From: an uncultured Clostridia bacterium
GTDB taxonomy: Bacteria > Bacillota > Clostridia > TANB77 > CAG-508
Direction of reading: 5' to 3'
Length of the DNA stretch: 37,093 bases
Assembly: GCA_947631335.1 (NCBI GenBank)
Contig: CANRKZ010000010.1
Coordinates: 1 to 37,093 of the forward strand
Positions 9,847 through 19,217 of this stretch are shown here, in pieces (position 1 is the stretch's first letter; each line of letters begins with the position of its first letter). The notes under the pieces were generated by a model that was given only the letters and a program-made list of their open reading frames with translations, ran no database searches and was not told the DNA's origin. The position numbers were made by a program, and so were the translations under genes.

Positions 9847-10851
9847 ATGATATTAATAGTAGGAGGAACAGGATATATTGGAAGATATTTATCAATATAT
9901 CTAAAGGAAAAAGGATATGATGTTTTAGCATTAGGTAGGTCTAATAAAGTAAAAGATTTTTTTGATGATAATAACATAAATTTTCAAATATTCAATATCG
10001 AAAATGACGAAGATTTTAAAAAATTACCAACACAAAATATTGAAGCAATTATTAATTTAGCAGCTTGTTTAGCTGAACATGAAACACCTGTTGAAAAATT
10101 TTTTGATATAAATACGATAGGAACTTATAAAATATTAGAATTTGCAAGAAAGAATAATATTAAAAAGGTTATTATGACTTCTAGTCATAAAGTATATAAT
10201 GCAGTAGAGAAAAAAGGACCAATATCTGAGGAAGATAGAGTATGTTTCCAAGGAGATCATACTCCATATATAATATCTAAAATTGCTGCAGAACATTTTA
10301 TGGAATATTATCATAAAGAATTTGGATTAGATACTATTTCTCTAAGATTAACTGGAGTTCATGGATATGGAGAAATATTAGGTTTCTTAACGAAAGAAGG
10401 GGATTATACAAAAAGTACATTTGAAATATTTGTTGAAAAAGCATTAAAAGGTGAAGATATTGAAGTTTGGGGAAAAAATGATATAAAAAGAGATCATGTA
10501 TATATCAAAGATGTTTTATATGCTTTAGAATGTTCTATCAAAGCGAATGATATAAGTGGCATTTTTAATATTGCATCAGGTAAAGGATATACTTTATATG
10601 AAGAAGCTCAAATTATTGCTAAAGTATTTGCAACAGATAAAGGAGAATCCAAAGTAACATTGAATGAAAATAAACCAGGATTATCAAGAGGATATGTGTA
10701 TAAAATAGATAAAGCTAAAAAAGCTTTAAATTGGGAACCAAAATTTGATGACTATGAAACTATGTTAAGAGACTATAAAAAAGAATGGAAAGAGAAAAAA
10801 TTTAAAAATTATCATAATGTAAAAAAAGGACAAGAACCAGTAACATTCTAA
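9847..10851 (+). CDS. NAD(P)-dependent nucleotide-sugar epimerase/dehydratase (extended SDR)
   Basis: GGTGYIGRYLSIYL Rossmann motif, YISK active site (TPYIISKIAAEHF). ATG at 9847 has RBS aaaggagg; the ORF-track start at 9814 is less likely. Confidence 0.87.
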   Translation: MILIVGGTGYIGRYLSIYLKEKGYDVLALGRSNKVKDFFDDNNINFQIFNIENDEDFKKLPTQNIEAIINLAACLAEHETPVEKFFDINTIGTYKILEFARKNNIKKVIMTSSHKVYNAVEKKGPISEEDRVCFQGDHTPYIISKIAAEHFMEYYHKEFGLDTISLRLTGVHGYGEILGFLTKEGDYTKSTFEIFVEKALKGEDIEVWGKNDIKRDHVYIKDVLYALECSIKANDISGIFNIASGKGYTLYEEAQIIAKVFATDKGESKVTLNENKPGLSRGYVYKIDKAKKALNWEPKFDDYETMLRDYKKEWKEKKFKNYHNVKKGQEPVTF

Positions 10852-11882
10852 TGGATATAACAAAGTTAAGAAAAAATAGTCTCTTTGTTGGCAGAGCAGC
10901 CACAGCTATATATTTAATATTAAATACTTTAATGAAAGAAAAAGATGTAATATTACCAAGTAATATATGTTATGCAGCTGTATATCCTATTATTTATTCT
11001 GGAAATATTCCTGTTTTTGTAGATATAGATAAAAAAACAGGAAATGCTTCATTTAAAGAAATAATAAAAAAAGTAAATAAAAATACAGGAGCCATTATTT
11101 TCCCTTATATGTATGGCAATGTGTCCAAAGATATACTTAAATTAAAAAAATATTGCAATCTTCATAATATTATTTTAATTGAAGATTGCGCATCTGCCAT
11201 GGGTGCCAATATAGGTGATTATAAAGTTGGTAGTGTAGGTGATTATTCTATATTTAGCACTGGTCATGCAAAAATAATTGATGTTGGTAATGGAGGAGTT
11301 TTATTATCAGATAATAATATTGATGAAATAATAGATAATTATAATAAATTGGATTTATATAATGATGAGATAGAGAGAAAACTAGACGAATTTTCAAAAA
11401 AATATAGACAATTGCGTAATGATGGAGATAATGAAAAAGTTAAAGATTTCTTTAACAGTGATTATAGAAAATTATTTATATATAAAATTGATAAATCAGT
11501 TATAGATAAAATGAAAAAAGAAATTTCAAATTTTGAAAATATTAATAAAGAAAGAATAGAAAAGTATAATCTGTTTATAAAAAATCTTCAAAAAAGTAAT
11601 AAATATAAGATATTAAAATTTCAAGATGGATCAAATCCTTGGCGCTTTACTTTATTAGTAAAAAATGACAAAGATAGAAAAGAGTTAATACAAATATTAT
11701 TAGAAAACAAATTATTTGTAAGTGATTGGTATCCATGTATTGGAAAATCATTTTCAGATAATGTCTATCCAAACAGTGATTATATGGAAAAAAGAATATT
11801 AAACTTTTCCTTAACAGATGATGAAAAAAACATACTAGAAATATGCAAAATAATAAATAACTATTTTAAGGGGAGTAAATAA
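10851..11882 (+). CDS. Divergent DegT/DnrJ/EryC1-family aminotransferase-like protein
   Basis: DVILPSNICYAAVYPIIYSGNIPVFVDID, LIEDCASAMGA, FSTGHAKIIDVGNGGVLLS (K and GxGG spacing of the family retained). Start overlaps the upstream stop. Confidence 0.78.
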   Translation: MDITKLRKNSLFVGRAATAIYLILNTLMKEKDVILPSNICYAAVYPIIYSGNIPVFVDIDKKTGNASFKEIIKKVNKNTGAIIFPYMYGNVSKDILKLKKYCNLHNIILIEDCASAMGANIGDYKVGSVGDYSIFSTGHAKIIDVGNGGVLLSDNNIDEIIDNYNKLDLYNDEIERKLDEFSKKYRQLRNDGDNEKVKDFFNSDYRKLFIYKIDKSVIDKMKKEISNFENINKERIEKYNLFIKNLQKSNKYKILKFQDGSNPWRFTLLVKNDKDRKELIQILLENKLFVSDWYPCIGKSFSDNVYPNSDYMEKRILNFSLTDDEKNILEICKIINNYFKGSK

Positions 11883-11884
11883 AA

Positions 11885-12844
11885 ATGAAAAAAATAAGTT
11901 TTGTTATACCATGTTATGGTAGTGAAAAAACGATAGGTATTGTAATTAACGAAATAGATACTATTGTTAATCAAAATAAAGAATATGATTATGAAATAAT
12001 AGCTATTAATGATAAATCTCCAGATAATGTATGGCAAGTTTTGAAAGAAATTGCGAGTAAAAATAAAAAGGTAAAACTAATTAACTTAGCCAAAAACATG
12101 AATAGACCAGGAGCGGTTATGGCAGGGTTATCAGTTGTTTCGGGAGATTATATAATAATTATGGATGATGATGGACAATGTCCTATAGAAAATCTATGGA
12201 ATTTAATAAAACCATTAGAAGATGGACATGATGTTTCGATGGCTAAATATACACAATATAAGCAAAGTATATTTAAGAGTTTTGGTACAATTGTAAATAG
12301 AAAAATGACAGAAATTATAATGGAGAAACCAAAAGATTTAAATTTTACAAACTTTATGGCATTACAAAGATATATAGTGGAAGAAATTAAAAAATATAAA
12401 AATCCATATCCATATCTTACAGGTCTATTACTTAGAACTACAAGTGATATGGTAAATGTGAAAATGGAAGAAAGAAAAAGAATAAGTGGAAATACTAATT
12501 TTACATTTAAGAAAATGCTTAATTTATGGCTAAATGGATTTACTGCATTTTCAATAAAACCATTAAGAATTTCAACAATATTGGGAGTTATAACAGCTAT
12601 ATTTGGATTCGGTTATGGAATATATATAATAATTTTAAAATTACTTATTAGCTCAATAACAGTAGAAGGATATAGTTCTATAATGGCTGTATTACTATTT
12701 ATTGGTGGTATCATAATGATGATGTTAGGAATGATTGGAGAATATATAGGAAGAATTTATATAAGTATAAATAATTCACCACAATATGTAATAAAAGAAA
12801 CGATAAATATGGACAAAGGAGAAGAAGATGAAAAAAATAAATAA
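11885..12844 (+). CDS. GT2 glycosyltransferase with two C-terminal TM helices (polyprenyl-phosphate sugar transferase, ArnC/GtrB/DPM-like)
   Basis: ISFVIPCYGSEKTIGIVI, NDKSPDNVW, DYIIIMDDDGQCP, ISGNTNFTFKKM, two C-terminal hydrophobic segments. Confidence 0.88.
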   Translation: MKKISFVIPCYGSEKTIGIVINEIDTIVNQNKEYDYEIIAINDKSPDNVWQVLKEIASKNKKVKLINLAKNMNRPGAVMAGLSVVSGDYIIIMDDDGQCPIENLWNLIKPLEDGHDVSMAKYTQYKQSIFKSFGTIVNRKMTEIIMEKPKDLNFTNFMALQRYIVEEIKKYKNPYPYLTGLLLRTTSDMVNVKMEERKRISGNTNFTFKKMLNLWLNGFTAFSIKPLRISTILGVITAIFGFGYGIYIIILKLLISSITVEGYSSIMAVLLFIGGIIMMMLGMIGEYIGRIYISINNSPQYVIKETINMDKGEEDEKNK

Positions 12845-13172
12845 ATACATACTTTCTTTACACCTATTATTATTTTGCTTTTCATTTTGCGGAGTATTTT
12901 CAAAATTAGCATCACAAAATGAATTTTTATCGATTAAATTCTGTATATTTTATGGAATTTCACTATTCATTCTTGGAATGTATGCAATTTTTTGGCAACA
13001 AATATTAAAGAAAATTTCTTTAACTACAGCATTTTTTAATAAAGCTGTTACAATTATTTGGGGAATGTTATGGGGGGTTCTATTCTTCAGAGAAACCATA
13101 TCAATTAATATGATAATAGGAGCAATAATTGTACTTATAGGTGTAGGATTGGTGGTGAAAGATTATGAATAA
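12828..13172 (+). CDS. Small EamA/SMR-like four-TM membrane protein (ArnE-like)
   Basis: 114 aa, four hydrophobic segments, C-terminal GAIIVLIGVGLVVKD typical of SMR/EamA half-transporters; overlaps the GT2 gene. Confidence 0.75.
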   Translation: MKKINKYILSLHLLLFCFSFCGVFSKLASQNEFLSIKFCIFYGISLFILGMYAIFWQQILKKISLTTAFFNKAVTIIWGMLWGVLFFRETISINMIIGAIIVLIGVGLVVKDYE

Positions 13173-13509
13173 AGTTTTTATATATTCAGGAGTATATATT
13201 TTAGGAGTAATCATTTCAGCATTTGCACAAATATTGTTAAAAAAGTCAGCAAACATAGAAAGAGAAAGTAAAATAAAAGAATATTTAAATTTTAAAACAA
13301 TGTTTGCCTATGGAATATTTTTTGGAGCAACATTATGCACAGTAATTTCCTATCAATATGTACCATTATCTATGGGACCAATTCTTGGGACAACAGAGTA
13401 TATATTTGTAGCAGTCTTAAGTTATTTGCTATTGAAAGAAAAAATTAGTAAGAAAAAACTAATAGGATTAATAACTATAATATTGGGAGTATTAATATTT
13501 TCAATATAA
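13165..13509 (+). CDS. Small EamA/SMR-like four-TM membrane protein (ArnF-like), paired with the preceding ORF
   Basis: 114 aa, SAFAQILLKKSA and LKEKISKKKLIGLITIILGVLIF; overlaps 12828-13172. Confidence 0.78.
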   Translation: MNKVFIYSGVYILGVIISAFAQILLKKSANIERESKIKEYLNFKTMFAYGIFFGATLCTVISYQYVPLSMGPILGTTEYIFVAVLSYLLLKEKISKKKLIGLITIILGVLIFSI

Positions 13510-13525
13510 ATAAAAGGGGGAAAAA

Positions 13526-14908
13526 GTGGAATTAACAGAAAAAACTAAAAAAGCAATAAAAATAACTATAACAATAATATTGGCAATATATGTTTTTTGT
13601 TTATGTTTTGCATGGGCTAAAAACATACCGTTTAACAATGCTCCAGATGAAAAAATGAAATATGATGTATGTGAGTATATTTGTAATAATTTAAAATTAC
13701 CACATGGTGGAGATGAAAGTATAAGAGATCCAATATGGGGGATATCTTATGCATTTACACCCATTCTTTCTTATATGTTTTCAGGAATATTTATGCGAAT
13801 AGCAATACATTTTACACAAAGCGCCTTTGAGATAGTTTTGGCAGCAAGATTTATAAGTATTTTGTGTATGGTAGGATATGTAATTATGAATGCTAAAATA
13901 GGAGATAAATTGTTTAAAGGTGCGTATAAATGGTTATATGTAGCATTTGTAACTTTTTTACCACAAGTAGTATTCTTAGGATCCTATATAAATAATGATT
14001 CATTAGCATTATTATCAATTTCGATAATAGTATATGCATGGATTATTGGATTAGAAAAAGATTGGAACTGGAAATCATGTATATTAATGGCTATAGGAAT
14101 TAGTATTTGTGCATTATCATATTATAATGCTTATGGATATATATTATGCAGTTTATTTATATATTGTATAAGTAGCTATATAAAGAAAATCAATATAAAG
14201 GAATTTTTAAAAAAGGGTATAGTAATAGCATTAATTGTTTTTGCATTAGCAGGATGGTGGTTCGTGAGAAACTTTATATTATATGATGGAGATTTTATAG
14301 GATTAAATGTTTCAAGAGAATATGGAGAACAATATGCATTAAACCAATATAAGCCATCTAATAGAAAAACTCCAGCACATCAAAATATGTCTCTAAAATA
14401 CATGCTTATAGATAAAAAGTGGATAAAAACAACAATACAAAGTTTTATAGGACAATTTGGTTATATGGATATTACAATGGATAAAGTATTTTACAATGGA
14501 TATAAAATTGTAGGAGTCATAGGATTAATAGGAGCAATAGGAGGATTTTTTATTTCAAAAATAATAAGTTTAATAAAAAAAATAAAGAAAAAAACAGAGA
14601 CAAAATATACAGATGAAGAAAGAATAAAAATAAAAGAAAAAATATTATTTACTATTTTAATGGTTATATGTATTATTATTCCAATAATATTAAGTATTTA
14701 TTATTCATATTCTTCAGATTTTCAACCACAGGGAAGATATATAATGCCAATAATTATACCATTTATGTATTTTATTACAAAGGGAATAAAAAATATTTTA
14801 AAATTCGTTATAAGAAATGAGAAAATTCAAAATGTTTTAGTAGGAGTAATTGCATTTATTTGGACAGTAATTCCAATAATAGTATTTATAAAATACATAA
14901 AACGATAA
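13526..14908 (+). CDS. Polytopic membrane protein, GT-C-like / DUF2142-like putative glycosyltransferase
   Basis: GTG start after aaaggggg; first extracytoplasmic loop NNAPDEKMKYDVCEYI, about 10 TM segments, SDFQPQGRYIMPIIIPF. Confidence 0.68.
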   Translation: MELTEKTKKAIKITITIILAIYVFCLCFAWAKNIPFNNAPDEKMKYDVCEYICNNLKLPHGGDESIRDPIWGISYAFTPILSYMFSGIFMRIAIHFTQSAFEIVLAARFISILCMVGYVIMNAKIGDKLFKGAYKWLYVAFVTFLPQVVFLGSYINNDSLALLSISIIVYAWIIGLEKDWNWKSCILMAIGISICALSYYNAYGYILCSLFIYCISSYIKKINIKEFLKKGIVIALIVFALAGWWFVRNFILYDGDFIGLNVSREYGEQYALNQYKPSNRKTPAHQNMSLKYMLIDKKWIKTTIQSFIGQFGYMDITMDKVFYNGYKIVGVIGLIGAIGGFFISKIISLIKKIKKKTETKYTDEERIKIKEKILFTILMVICIIIPIILSIYYSYSSDFQPQGRYIMPIIIPFMYFITKGIKNILKFVIRNEKIQNVLVGVIAFIWTVIPIIVFIKYIKR

Positions 14909-14913
14909 TAAAA

Positions 14914-14955
14914 ACTAAAAAAAGGACAAGAAAAACTTGTACTTTTTTTAGTTTA
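14914..14955 (+). terminator. Rho-independent terminator
   Basis: ACTAAAAAAAGGACAAG-aaaaa-CTTGTACTTTTTTTAGT extended stem. Confidence 0.8.
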
Positions 14956-14965
14956 ATGTTATTAT
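14937..14965 (+). promoter_or_regulatory. Putative promoter for the rhamnose cassette, overlapping the terminator arm
   Basis: TTGTAC - 17 nt - TATTAT upstream of rfbD. Confidence 0.4.
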
Positions 14966-14997
14966 AAACGAGTAAAACATTGAAAGGAAGTGTCAAT

Positions 14998-15858
14998 ATG
15001 AAAATATTAATTACAGGAGCAAATGGAATGCTTGCAAAATCTGTAATAAAAAGATTAGAAGGAAATGAATTAATTTGTACAGATGTAGAAGAATTAGATA
15101 TAACAAATCAAGATGCAGTAATAAAATTTGTAGAAAAAATAAAGCCAGAATATATAATAAATTGTGCTGCATATACAGCTGTTGATAAGGCAGAAACCGC
15201 AGGAGAAATAGTAGAAAAAATAAATGCAGATGGACCAACCAATTTAGCAAAAGCTGCAAAACAAGTAGGAGCAGTATTAGTACATATTAGTACAGATTAT
15301 GTATTTGGTGGAAATTTAGATATTGAAAAAGTATATAAAGAAGATGATAAAAAGGAACCAGTAACAGTATATGGAATAACTAAGTTACATGGGGAAGAGA
15401 AAATTCAAGAAAATACAGATAAATATTATATTTTTAGAACTGCATGGTTATATGGAGATGGCAATAACTTTGTAAGAACAATGTTAAAATTAGGAGAATT
15501 AAAAGATGAAATAAGTGTTGTATGTGACCAACATGGATCACCAACATATACAGAAGACTTAGCAAATATTATAGGAGAAGCTATTGAGAAAAAAATACCT
15601 TATGGGGTATATCATGCAACAAATGAAGGATATACAACATGGTATGATTTTACGAAAGCAATATTTGAATTTACAGGAACAATTTGTAATGTTAATCCAG
15701 TAAGTACAGAAGAGTATATTGAAATGATGCAAATAACACAAGCAAAGAGACCAAAGAATTCTCAAATGTCAAAAGAAAAATTAAAAAAAGCAGGAATCAA
15801 TGTTGTAGAATGGGAAGGCGCATTGAAGAGATACTTAAAACAAGAAGGAAAAATGTAA
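14998..15858 (+). CDS. rfbD: dTDP-4-dehydrorhamnose reductase
   Basis: MKILITGANGMLAKSVIKRL, INCAAYTAVDKAE, ISTDYVFGG, YGITKLHGE, FRTAWLYGDGNNFVRTML. ATG at 14998 with RBS gaaaggaag. Confidence 0.93.
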   Translation: MKILITGANGMLAKSVIKRLEGNELICTDVEELDITNQDAVIKFVEKIKPEYIINCAAYTAVDKAETAGEIVEKINADGPTNLAKAAKQVGAVLVHISTDYVFGGNLDIEKVYKEDDKKEPVTVYGITKLHGEEKIQENTDKYYIFRTAWLYGDGNNFVRTMLKLGELKDEISVVCDQHGSPTYTEDLANIIGEAIEKKIPYGVYHATNEGYTTWYDFTKAIFEFTGTICNVNPVSTEEYIEMMQITQAKRPKNSQMSKEKLKKAGINVVEWEGALKRYLKQEGKM

Positions 15859-15934
15859 TTAAAAGAGTAATATAAAAACCATTCTAGTTTCAAAATTTTG
15901 ATATAGAATTTATAACAAAAAAAGGAGAATTAAA

Positions 15935-16825
15935 ATGAAAAATAGAAAAGGAATTATATTAGCAGGAGGAAGTGGAACAAGATTATATCCATTAACACAT
16001 GCAATATCAAAACAAATAATGCCAGTATATGATAAACCAATGATATATTATCCAGTATCAGTATTAATGGAGGCAGGAATAAAAGAGGTTTTAATTATAT
16101 CAACACCAAGAGATATAGTAACTTTTAAAGAACTATTAGGTGATGGATCTAAATGGGGAATGAAATTTGAATATAGAATCCAAGAAAAACCAAACGGATT
16201 AGCAGAAGCATTTATCATAGGAGAAGAATTTATAGGTAAAGACAATGTTGCAATGATTCTAGGAGATAATATGTTTTATGGAGAGCATTTTGCAGAAAAG
16301 TTAAAAGCTGCAAATAGTAGAGAAGAAGAAGCAACAATATTTGGGTATTATGTAAAAGATCCAAGAGCTTATGGAGTAGTAGAAATAAATAAAGATGGAA
16401 AGGCAATATCTATAGAAGAAAAACCACAAGAACCAAAATCAAATTATGCAGTTCCAGGTTTGTATTTCTATACAAATGAAGTAATAGAAATTGCAAAAAA
16501 TGTTAAACCATCTGAAAGAGGAGAATTAGAGATAACATCTGTAAATGATGAGTATATGAAACGTGGTAAGTTAAAAGTAGAAAAATTAGGAAGAGGAATG
16601 ACATGGTTTGATACAGGGACACATGATGCTTTATTAGAAACAGCGAGTTTTGTTCAAACAATAGAGAAAAGACAAGGAATGCAAGTTTGTTGCCCTGAAG
16701 AAATTGCTTATAAACAAGGATGGATAACAAGTGAACAATTATTAGAAATATCACAAAAATATTTAAAAACAGAATATGGAAGATATTTAAAGGATTTAGC
16801 AGAAAATAAATTTGGAGAAGAATAA
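15935..16825 (+). CDS. rfbA: Glucose-1-phosphate thymidylyltransferase
   Basis: [67 protein letters not shown]-type motif. Confidence 0.97.
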   Translation: MKNRKGIILAGGSGTRLYPLTHAISKQIMPVYDKPMIYYPVSVLMEAGIKEVLIISTPRDIVTFKELLGDGSKWGMKFEYRIQEKPNGLAEAFIIGEEFIGKDNVAMILGDNMFYGEHFAEKLKAANSREEEATIFGYYVKDPRAYGVVEINKDGKAISIEEKPQEPKSNYAVPGLYFYTNEVIEIAKNVKPSERGELEITSVNDEYMKRGKLKVEKLGRGMTWFDTGTHDALLETASFVQTIEKRQGMQVCCPEEIAYKQGWITSEQLLEISQKYLKTEYGRYLKDLAENKFGEE

Positions 16826-16866
16826 TTTGGATGACAATTTCGTAGATAAAAAAGGAGTGAAAAGTA

Positions 16867-17448
16867 GTGGGAAAATTTAAAATAGTAGCTACTTCAATTG
16901 ATGGAGTACTTATAATAGAACCAACTGTTTTTGGAGATAATAGGGGCTATTTTATGGAAACATATAGTAAAGCTGATTTTGAAGAAATAGGATTAGATTA
17001 TAATTTTGTACAAGATAATCAATCAAAGTCTAAAAAAGGTGTATTAAGAGGATTGCATTTTCAAAAAGAAAATACACAAGCAAAATTAGTAAGATGTATC
17101 AAAGGAGAAGTATTTGATGTAGCAGTAGATTTAAGACCTGGAAGCAAAACATACGGTAAATGGGAAGGCGTGATTCTTTCAGAAGAAAATAAAAAGATGT
17201 TTATGATTCCAAGAGGATTTGCACATGGATTTTTAGTATTATCAGATGAGGCTGAGTTTACCTATAAATGTGATGACATATATAATCATGAAGCAGAAGG
17301 TGGACTAGCTTGGAATGATCCAGATGTAGCAATTGATTGGCCTTTAGAAGATATAAAAGAATCAGATTTATTGACATCGGAAAAAGATTCTAAATGGCCA
17401 TCATTAAAAGAATTAAGTAAGACTGATTTATTTCGAAACTTAAAATAA
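16867..17448 (+). CDS. rfbC: dTDP-4-dehydrorhamnose 3,5-epimerase
   Basis: FGDNRGYFMETYSKADF, QDNQSKSKKGVLRGLHFQ, VDLRPGSKTYGKWEGV, PRGFAHGFLVLSD. GTG start with RBS aaaggagtg. Confidence 0.96.
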   Translation: MGKFKIVATSIDGVLIIEPTVFGDNRGYFMETYSKADFEEIGLDYNFVQDNQSKSKKGVLRGLHFQKENTQAKLVRCIKGEVFDVAVDLRPGSKTYGKWEGVILSEENKKMFMIPRGFAHGFLVLSDEAEFTYKCDDIYNHEAEGGLAWNDPDVAIDWPLEDIKESDLLTSEKDSKWPSLKELSKTDLFRNLK

Positions 17449-17468
17449 TATAGAAGGAGAATAGAAAA

Positions 17469-18437
17469 ATGAGTAAAAATGTATTAATAACAGGAGCTGC
17501 GGGATTTATAGGAGCAAATTTTGCAGAATATTTTGTAAATAAACATCCAGATTATAGAGTAATAGTAGTAGATAAATTAACATATGCAGGAAATATGGAT
17601 AACTTAAAAAAAGTCAAAGATAAAATAGAATTTGAACAAGTAGATATATGTGATTTTAAAAAAATTAAAGAGATATTTAAAAAATATAATATAAATGGAG
17701 TAATCCATTTTGCAGCAGAATCACACGTTGACAACAGCATAAAAAATCCATTTGTGTTTACTCAAACAAATGTAATAGGAACCCACACATTATTGGAAAC
17801 AGCAAAACAAATTTGGGGAGAAGGTAGCCCTAACAAATTTGTACATATTTCAACAGATGAAGTGTATGGTTCATTAGGCGAAGATGGTTATTTTACAGAA
17901 AAGTCTCCAATAAAACCAAGTAGTCCATATTCATCATCAAAAGCAAGTTCAGATTTAATTGCACTTGCCTATAAGGAAACTTATAAGATGAATGTTAATG
18001 TAACAAATTGTTCAAATAATTATGGACCATACCAACATAACGAAAAACTAATACCACATATGATTAAATTAGCCTTAAATAATGAAAAATTACCAGTATA
18101 TGGTGAGGGACTAAATATAAGAGATTGGCTATATGTCGAAGATCATTGTGAAGCAATCGACTTAGTATTTCATAATGGTGTATCAGGAGAAAGATATAAT
18201 ATAGGTGGGCATAATGAAAGAAGAAATATTGAAATTGTAAAACTAATATTACAAAGATTAGGAAAGTCAGAAGACTTAATTGAACATGTTACAGATAGAA
18301 AAGGACATGATTATCGATATGCTATTGATCCAACTAAGATAAAAAAAGAACTTGGTTGGGAACCAAAAACTAAATTTGAAGATGGAATTGTAAAAACAAT
18401 TGATTGGTATTTAGAAAATCCAGAATGGTTAAAATAG
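17469..18437 (+). CDS. rfbB: dTDP-glucose 4,6-dehydratase
   Basis: NVLITGAAGFIGANFAEYF, LTYAGNMDNL, HFAAESHVDNSI, HISTDEVYGSLG, PYSSSKASSDLI, NCSNNYGPYQ. Confidence 0.97.
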   Translation: MSKNVLITGAAGFIGANFAEYFVNKHPDYRVIVVDKLTYAGNMDNLKKVKDKIEFEQVDICDFKKIKEIFKKYNINGVIHFAAESHVDNSIKNPFVFTQTNVIGTHTLLETAKQIWGEGSPNKFVHISTDEVYGSLGEDGYFTEKSPIKPSSPYSSSKASSDLIALAYKETYKMNVNVTNCSNNYGPYQHNEKLIPHMIKLALNNEKLPVYGEGLNIRDWLYVEDHCEAIDLVFHNGVSGERYNIGGHNERRNIEIVKLILQRLGKSEDLIEHVTDRKGHDYRYAIDPTKIKKELGWEPKTKFEDGIVKTIDWYLENPEWLK

Positions 18438-18476
18438 TATATTAATATATGATAAGAGAAAGGTGTTATAGAAAAA

Positions 18477-19217
18477 ATGCAGAAAGGCAAAGAAGATAGA
18501 ATAGTTGTTGAACATGTTTATAAAACATTCAAAATATATATGGATAAGGCTAATAGTTTGAAGGAAAAATTGCTATTTTGGAATAGAAATAAAAAAGAAA
18601 CAAGAGAAGTATTAAAAGATATAAATTTAACAATTAAAAATGGAGAAGCAGTTGCTCTTATAGGAATAAATGGTAGCGGAAAATCAACACTATTAAAACT
18701 AATGACCAAAATAATATATCCTAATAAAGGAAGTATAACAACATATGGCAAATTAACTTCACTTCTTGAATTAGGAGCTGGATTTCATCCGGATTTTTCT
18801 GGAAGAGAAAATATATATTTTAATGCATCAATATTTGGACTTACTAAAAAGCAAATAGATGAGAGAATAGATAAAATTATAGAATTTTCTGAATTAGGTT
18901 CATTTATTGATAATCCAGTAAGAACATATTCTTCTGGTATGTATATGAGATTAGCATTTGCTGTTGCAATAAATGTAGATGCTGATATATTACTAGTTGA
19001 TGAAATACTAGCAGTAGGAGATCAACACTTTCAAGAAAAATGTATTGAAAAAATGAAGGAATTAAAAGAACAAGGAAAAACCATGGTTTTTGTAACACAT
19101 AGTATGAACACAGTAAAAGAATTTTGCAGTAGAGCGGTGTGGCTAAGTAATGGTGTAGTAAAAATGGATGGAGAACCAAATGATGTAATAGAAAAATATT
19201 TAAAGGAGACTTTATAA
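18477..19217 (+). CDS. Polysaccharide ABC exporter ATP-binding protein (Wzt/TagH/KpsT-like, no C-terminal binding domain)
   Basis: Walker A GINGSGKST, signature YSSGMYMRLAFA, Walker B DILLVDEILAVGD. 246 aa in total. Confidence 0.93.
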   Translation: MQKGKEDRIVVEHVYKTFKIYMDKANSLKEKLLFWNRNKKETREVLKDINLTIKNGEAVALIGINGSGKSTLLKLMTKIIYPNKGSITTYGKLTSLLELGAGFHPDFSGRENIYFNASIFGLTKKQIDERIDKIIEFSELGSFIDNPVRTYSSGMYMRLAFAVAINVDADILLVDEILAVGDQHFQEKCIEKMKELKEQGKTMVFVTHSMNTVKEFCSRAVWLSNGVVKMDGEPNDVIEKYLKETL

